A program made the position numbers and the translations under genes. Positions 58,534-64,000 of a DNA stretch of 64,000 nucleotides are shown here, piece by piece. The notes below the pieces were generated by a model. That model did no database searches, was not told the DNA's origin, and was given only the letters and a program-made list of their open reading frames with translations. Positions within the stretch are counted from its first letter, which is position 1, and each line of letters opens with the position of its first letter. The DNA is from Pyrus communis. Lineage: Eukaryota; Streptophyta; Magnoliopsida; Rosales; Rosaceae. Location: positions 15,936,222 through 16,000,221 of the forward strand of contig NC_084818.1 in assembly GCF_963583255.1 (NCBI RefSeq), in the 5' to 3' direction.

Positions 58534-59115
58534 GTCATAGGTTAGAGGGAGGGAGAGAGATTGTGTGAGGAGTTGTAGCCGGATTATGAGGTAGGTTTTT
58601 CTATACGAGCGCTAGGGTTCCGCTTTCACAGTGTCGAGAAAAGTGGGCTTCTGGCATAAGGTAATTGGCTTGATATAATAAAACTGCAAGAGAGCCATTT
58701 AATGTAATGAGAGTGGAAGACTTCCAAAGGTAACATTCCAGTACTTATGCCATTTAAAGTAAAGTATAATTAATCATATGTGATTCAAGATGATAATCAA
58801 GAAGGATTATACTATTGTTAAGTGATTGAATTTCGTTTGTTACTTTAAATTTATTATTCTCAGGAGTGGTGTTCTTGGTTAGAATAATCTATCATCCTTG
58901 AAATACTTAAAGATCACCAAAGACATCCGAGTACAAAAAAAGTGATATTTGGCTAAAATAAAGTGTGCGCTAAGAATCAAACTTTTTTATCTTTTATCCC
59001 CACCCCCTCTTCACACTGCATTTGTATGAGTCCTGACAAGAAAAACATTGAAATTAACTACGAAATATAAAAATAAAACTCCACTTAAGTTAACAACAGT
59101 TCAAACTGAGAAATC

Positions 59116-59770
59116 CCTCCCCTACAGGCCACTTGCTCACTTAGGATGTTTCTTTGTGCTCTTTGTTGTTGTCTACATCTAGTGCGCCTCACAAGACATA
59201 TTGAGTAGTGCACAACACACAACACATTTGGATAAGTCACTTACTTGAGCTCTACATATACCTCAATTATATGGATATGGGTCTTTCTAAACATAATGAT
59301 TACAATTATACACCAATAAGAGGTATTGCCTTGGGTCCATTTATCGCCTTGTAGATCAACTTGAATTTTTGGTTGCATGCTTGAACTTGCGATTCATGCT
59401 TATGAAATTCCGGTGTCAACACACACGCAAAGGACAAAATTGTCCAAGAAAATGAATAAATTTGAATGGAACCAAGCCAATGCATTTGAGGTTTCTGAGT
59501 GCATCACATACTGATAGACGAGAGAAATAGAGGGAAGCAAAAAGATATAAAATTAAAGACATAACAGAAGATCGACAAGGATGAACTTTGACACGTGAAG
59601 TTGTTTATTTATAATGAAGGGCTATAAAAACTAGAGAAACTGAGATCCAAATTACCAAACATAAACATTAAAAGGCAATACTAAATGAAAATAAGATAAA
59701 TCCCTGGTAAATAAAAGCATATATGATAGTTCAGGAAAAGGGACCAAACTTGTTCCTGACCCATAGCAAG
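59116..59770. other. Array end and UGT 3' flank
   Basis: The array breaks off at about 59115, right at the position where exon 2 should start (GAGAAATCCC). The rest is unassigned, with UGT 3'UTR toward 59770. No gene seen. Confidence 0.5.
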
Positions 59771-61923
59771 TCATTCACCAAGTTGGAGTGCCTCCTTAAG
59801 CAATCTCTCAAAATTATTGTATGATGATCCTCCAATATCAGTAGCTTCAACAGCTTTTTTCTTCCATTCCTTTGCCTTTTCCCTCATCTTCATCCCTCCT
59901 TCTCCTTCCAGCATTTCCTTAACCAGTGCTTCAATTTCATGGCGCTTCACATCAGGGCTCACCTCCATTCCAATCTCCCAAGTTGTGCATGAGTACCGAC
60001 AATTCGTTTGTTGCTCCGCAAAGAAAGGCCAACAAATTACTGGCACACCATGAGATATAGTTTCAATGGTAGAATTCCAACCACTGTGTGTTAGGAAAGC
60101 CCCAACAGATGGATGCGCCAACACTTGGTCCTGTGCACACCAACCTGTAATATAACCCCTATCCTTAATCTCCTCCAAAAATTCCTTTGGCAAAATTGGT
60201 GAGTCGCCCTTTACCACGTCAGGCCTAACTATCCATAAAAATGGGTGCTTGCTATTTGCCAGCCCCCATGCAAACTCAATCAAATGCTGGCCTGTCATCA
60301 TCGTTACGCTGCCATAATTGACGTACACAACTGAATTGGGTTTCTTTTTATCAAGCCATTCCAAACATTTTGTGTCTTCTTTCCATAAGTTTGAGTTAAG
60401 TGACTTGCTTTCAGGGAAATGCCTGCCAAGCAAATTAAGGGGGCCGATGGTGTATATGTTGGGGAACATTGTCGATATTACCTTTAACACTTCGTGTTCG
60501 AATTCGTCAAATGTGTTGAAGATGATTGCAGAAGAGTTCAAACAGTTAAGTGATTCGGATCCCAAGTAATTAAACATTATGTCGTTGAGATCAGTAACTC
60601 TAATGAAACTTGGGATGTCCTTGAGCCGAACATTTTTCATACCTGGGATCCAATCAGTTGGTGTATCGAGTGTGCCATCATGCATGAAATTCTCATCTGA
60701 AATGCATGGAAGGTGAAGCATGTGTGATGATAGATAATTATGTTGACGGTTAGTTGATAAAAAAAAAAAAAATGAGATCTCATAGTTTTATTGGTGATTG
60801 GTACAAAATCCCATAATTTAATCCGACAATCATTTCAACTCGGTCAGGACCGACTCTTACAAAGTTAAGATTGATTTTATTAAACCAAGTGATCACTACA
60901 AATTGATTGATCTTCCCCAATAACGTGGCAGAAAAGATTTCTGAATAAAATTAACGCATTGATGTACTAAATTTGGCAACCTGTTTATTAGACTGGTCCA
61001 CTTCTATTAGTAGTGTGATGTGATGCTGGACTAGACCCAATCACACACTAGAAAACAGGACCAGAATCTATGAGCCCCATAATTAATAATAAATCAAAAT
61101 GAACACAAGAATATAAAAGGTACACAGGAAAGAACAAAGTGTCAAGTCTAGGTTATCTTATCCTTTGGACATGCTGGATTGCAGAGAAGATAAGAGTGCT
61201 GGAGTGCATAGAAGGTACGAGGGAACACTGGAAAGACTAAAGAATCATCTTCCTGGATAAACAAAGGAATATGCCCTTGGAAGGGAAGGATGTGGATGAT
61301 TTAACTCAAGTGTGTCATGATAATTTATGTATACAAAAATGTTCATATACATAAATAAACTGATTAACGACAAAAGCGTAAAAAAAACAAATGGAAATTA
61401 AAGAAGTACCTTTGAACGGAATAATGCCACGTTTGACAAGTTCGCTGTATTGCAAGTACCCCATGAAGCCACAAGCAGAGGCCGTCCATAACGTAACCTC
61501 CGGAATGCCTAATTCTCTAGCAGCTTTGCTCCCGAAGGTCATGGTACCATCTGCAACTATGCAAGTAACTTGTGGCACTTGAGATGAGGAATTGATCTTA
61601 GTCACTAGCTCTTTAAACGGACCAAGACAAGTTTTCTTAATGGAGTCAGATAAAGTTGGAACATCTTGGGTTCCATCCTTATCCGAAGGAGGCAACCCGT
61701 CCGGTATGGTCTCGAACACAAAGTCCGGTAGACCCTTAACGGAGTCGGGACCTTTTGACCGGATTAAACGGTTGTGGTTGAACTCGGTGTTGACAAAGGT
61801 TATGTGGAAGTCCCTTGAGTGAATAAACTTGGCCAATTGCATCATGGGGTTAACATGGCCTTGTGCTGGGTATGGGACAAAAACCGCATGCCCTTTTTTG
61901 GTTGCTCGTTCTAATGGACTCAT
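59771..61923 (-). CDS. UDP-glycosyltransferase, UGT85 family
   Basis: Transfers a sugar, usually glucose, from UDP-sugar to small acceptors in the cytosol. Exons 61410-61923 and 59771-60696 (intron 713 nt, GT-AG at the position typical of UGT85): 1440 nt, 479 residues, standard length. The N-terminal acceptor half has [20 protein letters not shown] with the catalytic-type His (residue 13 of the predicted protein). The PSPG box is in exon 2 ([40 protein letters not shown], then FAEQQTN); its last residue position is N after the expected Q. UGT85A members include cyanohydrin glucosyltransferases in Rosaceae and 7-deoxyloganetin-type enzymes; the acceptor here cannot be told from sequence. The in-frame upstream ATG at 62004 overlaps the region next to the TATA box, so 61923 is preferred. 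Confidence 0.93.
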
Positions 61924-62012
61924 CTTCTCTCTTTGGTCTTTACCGAAAACTCGGAAAGTGCTCAGCTTCGAGGTCTTACTCGTGTGGTGAAAGCTTAACT
62001 TCAATCCTGTGC

Positions 62013-62020
62013 TATTTATA
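62013..62020 (-). promoter_or_regulatory. TATA box of the UGT85-like gene
   Basis: TATAAATA on the minus strand, about 90 nt upstream of the chosen ATG. Confidence 0.7.
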
Positions 62021-62803
62021 GAAAATCTGGGTCAACTTTTCTTTGGCACGTGAAACTGACTCTGGCTAATGCTTTTCACTTTATAGATAGTCTCATAAGC
62101 AATTCAGTTTTTTTTATTTTTTTATATTTTTTAAATATACTTTTGAGATGAAAAATAATAAATAATACATTTTTCTCCACTTACACACCATTGGTCATAA
62201 ATAAAAAAAAAGTAGGTAAAAATAACTCCCTTTTCAAAGTTTATAACAAGAAACTTTTGCCACACGTCTAATTTTTGTCACACCTTCTAATTATCCTAAA
62301 AGAGCCTAGTAGTCTATTATCATTTTTTTTTATTTTAAATCTTAGCAGACTCTATAGAACATAATTCACATTTAAGTGGGATTCGGGTCTCATCATCAGG
62401 TTTACAACTTGTCCAGGTGACATTTTCACAATGAGTATTTACACGTGTATTTACAGACCAATTGGACTAGAAAGTCAAAGTCAGCTCTATAAATGGTACA
62501 TCATGTGTTATTATGTAAGTGGTGAGAAATTTTATTTTTTATGTTATTAATTTTTTTAAGACAAGAATCTCACCACTTGTATAAAAACACGTGATGTACC
62601 ACTCTGTATTCCGGACACATTGAAATTTTCATCTATTCATCTCAACTTCTTTTCTTCCCTTTCGCAGAAGCTAAGATCTGGATCAGATCAATATTCATAC
62701 CGCTACTCTCTAAGACGTATTACAGTATTGGTGTGGTCCTTTCCTCTTTTTTTTTTTTTTTTTTTTTATATCCAACAAATCACTGAATACAGCCAATGAA
62801 AAA
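62021..62803. other. UGT upstream region
   Basis: AT-rich. Contains ACGTG-type motifs (CACGTG at about 62046, ACACGTG near 62444 and 62587) that could bind bZIP/bHLH factors. A short inverted pair, GGTACATCA with surrounding ACGTG, occurs near 62497 and 62590. No gene. Confidence 0.45.
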
Positions 62804-63323
62804 AATCTAATCGATTGGCGTGTCCCTTTCCTTTTTTTATTTTTATTTATTTTTATTTTTTTAATATCCAACAAATTATTGAATACAGTCAATGAAAAAT
62901 TGTAATTGACTTACGTGGTTCTCATTGAAGGGTAAACTACGAAAAGCATTAGTCAAATTATCCAACAAATTATCGTATTCCTACCAAGACTTTACGTACC
63001 AAACTACGAAAAGAATGAGAGGTTGTTAGATTATCCTTAATTGATCCAGGATCCTCTGCGTATAGAATTGTTAATCTAATCGATTGGCGTTTCCTTTTCC
63101 TTTTTTTTTTTTTAATATCCAACAAATTATTGAATACAATCAATGAAAAATTCTAATTGACTTACGTGGTTCTCATTGAAGGGTAAACTACGAAAAGCAT
63201 TAGTCAAATTATCCAACAAATTATCATATTCCTACCAAGACTTTACGTACCAAACTACGAAAAGAATGAGAGGTTGTTAGATTATCCTTAATTGATCCAG
63301 AATCCTCTTCGTATAGAATTTTT
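62804..63323. repeat. 269-bp tandem duplication
   Basis: Unit 1 62804-63072 and unit 2 63073-63323 both begin AATCTAATCGATTGGCG and run through AAACTACGAAAAGCATTAGT to GATCCTCT-CGTATAGAATT. A partial third copy (ATATCCAACAAAT, AATGAAAAAAATCTAATCG) precedes at 62768-62803. Differences are few, mostly in poly-T length. Confidence 0.92.
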
Positions 63324-63431
63324 ATTTTCAATTATATTTAGGGTAGGATTCCTATTTTAAGAGGGATTAATATTACTTCATATATATTGTAATATTTTAT
63401 ACACATCAATACAAGAAGTCACAATTCTACA
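63275..63431 (+). repeat. Possible small LTR
   Basis: TGTTAGATTATCCTTAATTG to CACAATTCTACA has TG...CA ends and a promoter-like AT-rich middle (ATATATATTGTAATATTTTA). A truncated copy of its first 48 bases ends unit 1 of the tandem duplication (63026-63072). No clear target duplication. Confidence 0.35.
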
Positions 63432-63894
63432 TAATACCACTCATCTAGGTTTTCTATTTAGTTCATCTGCTTCTCCTTCTCTTTCTTCTCTCATCCACCA
63501 TATTAGGCTTAGGGGTAATTGGGCCTTGTCTTGTCTTTTAGTGTTGGAAAAAAAAGGGTGTAATTGCTATATTAAATCATATAAAAAAATAAAAAAAATA
63601 GTACATGCAATTATATATCAAAGTAATGCATACACATAAGTAACCATTGTTAAATGAAAATGACATAATGGATTAGAAAAAACTTAAAAATACGGTCTAG
63701 GCCAATGTTAGGCATTCTGGCCTTGAGACAAGTTTACATCCACTACGGTGCTCATGGTTGATCGGCAGTTGTCTCCCAGAATACAACGACAACATTCTTG
63801 TAATAGTAGCACTCCAAATCACAAGACTCTAATGAATCACGATTGTGTTGAAAACTCTCTCATATAGACTCAATGAGACTCTCTAATGTTTGGT
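63432..63894. other. Spacer, no gene
   Basis: No ORF of interest and no repeat noticed. Confidence 0.4.
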
Positions 63895-64000
63895 GCACTA
63901 TTTCTATTGTTATCTCTGCGATTGTCGAAGCACAACCGGAGAGAGAGACTGTGTGAGGGGTTGTAGTCAGGTTCTGAGGTATGGTTTTTCTATATGAGCG
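63895..64000 (-). pseudogene. HisRS-like 5' flank and exon 1 piece at the window edge
   Basis: Same sequence as the promoter-side of the 55-59 kb array (GATTGTCGAAGC, GAGAGAGACTGTGTGAGGGG, TTTTTCTATATGAGCG). The start codon position reads ATC instead of ATG and exon 1 is cut at its left end near 63895. It continues past 64000. Confidence 0.7.

Larger units (their letters stand above)
54728..59115. repeat. Tandem and inverted array of histidyl-tRNA synthetase gene fragments
   Basis: The region is made of pieces of one gene: 5' flank, exon 1 (E1), intron 1 (I1), exon 2 (E2) and start of intron 2 (I2). Order: I1(+) 54737-55272, E2(+) 55273-55451, I2(+), 5' part of I1(-) to about 55816, I1(-), E1(-) 56041-56088, 5' flank, half E1(+) 56259-56282, part of I1(+), I2(-), E2(-) 56657-56833, I1(-), E1(-) 57326-57372, 5' flank, half E1(+) about 57536, I1(+), I2(-), E2(-) 57954-58133, I1(-), E1(-) 58486-58533, 5' flank, half E1(+) about 58709, I1(+), I2(-), ending near 59115. 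The repeat period is about 1.2-1.3 kb. Confidence 0.88.

Noticed and set aside
61391..61822. Plus-strand ORFs within the UGT gene
   Set aside because: Antisense to UGT exon 1, no independent support.
1..64000. CRISPR arrays, tRNA genes, bacterial-type operons
   Set aside because: None seen; the window is plant nuclear DNA. The tRNA-complementary motifs are retroelement primer sites.

Overview
This 64 kb window is nuclear DNA of a flowering plant. It is intron-rich, AT-rich and heavily loaded with LTR retrotransposons. The Cassandra 5S-rRNA-type LTRs, the ASN2-type asparagine synthetase, the UGT85-type glucosyltransferase and the style of the MITEs and copia LTRs fit a woody eudicot, most likely Rosaceae; that placement is inference, because no organelle or rDNA marker is present. 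Six host genes are visible: an NPH3-type BTB protein, a mitochondrial uL23 ribosomal protein, a ROCK1-type nucleotide-sugar transporter, ASN2, a PDRG1-like prefoldin-family protein and a UGT85-like glycosyltransferase. A possible 34-codon small ORF is also reported.

Layout. 1-309: unexplained leader. 310-15747: a three-level nest of Ty1/copia elements, outer A (+), inside it B (+), inside B element C (-). 16020-17831: 3' remnant and large LTR of another element, probably Ty3. 18488-21786: NPH3/BTB gene, six exons. 22388-22906: uL23m, intronless, minus strand. 22907-25450: gene-poor. 25451-34340: copia LTR, a gag-like fragment and a broken Ty3/gypsy element on the minus strand carrying a nested 1.8 kb LTR flanked by AGAGC. 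34340-36430: simple repeats, a short perfect hairpin and a 49-bp tandem duplication. 36432-39383: ROCK1 gene (minus). 39540-40600: fold-back segment between direct repeats. 41373-41907: Cassandra LTR-LTR. 42290-43760: LINE remnant with an LTR inside it. 44126-49816: ASN2, 14 exons. 51437-53259: PDRG1-like gene with a MITE in its 5'UTR intron. 54267-54625: solo LTR. 54728-59115: tandem and inverted array of pieces of a histidyl-tRNA synthetase gene. 59771-61923: UGT85-like gene (minus). 62804-63323: 269-bp tandem duplication. 63895-64000: another copy of the tRNA-synthetase promoter/exon-1 piece, running off the window.

The host genes have unrelated housekeeping or metabolic roles and do not form a pathway: blue-light/BTB signalling, mitochondrial translation, ER nucleotide-sugar import, nitrogen assimilation, a prefoldin-like co-chaperone and small-molecule glucosylation. 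The strongest candidate for an undescribed system is the 54.7-59.1 kb array. It contains inverted copies, about 540 bp per arm, of exon 2 plus intron of a histidyl-tRNA synthetase-like gene, and smaller inverted repeats of exon 1/intron 1. If transcribed, it would fold into long double-stranded RNA matching an essential gene.
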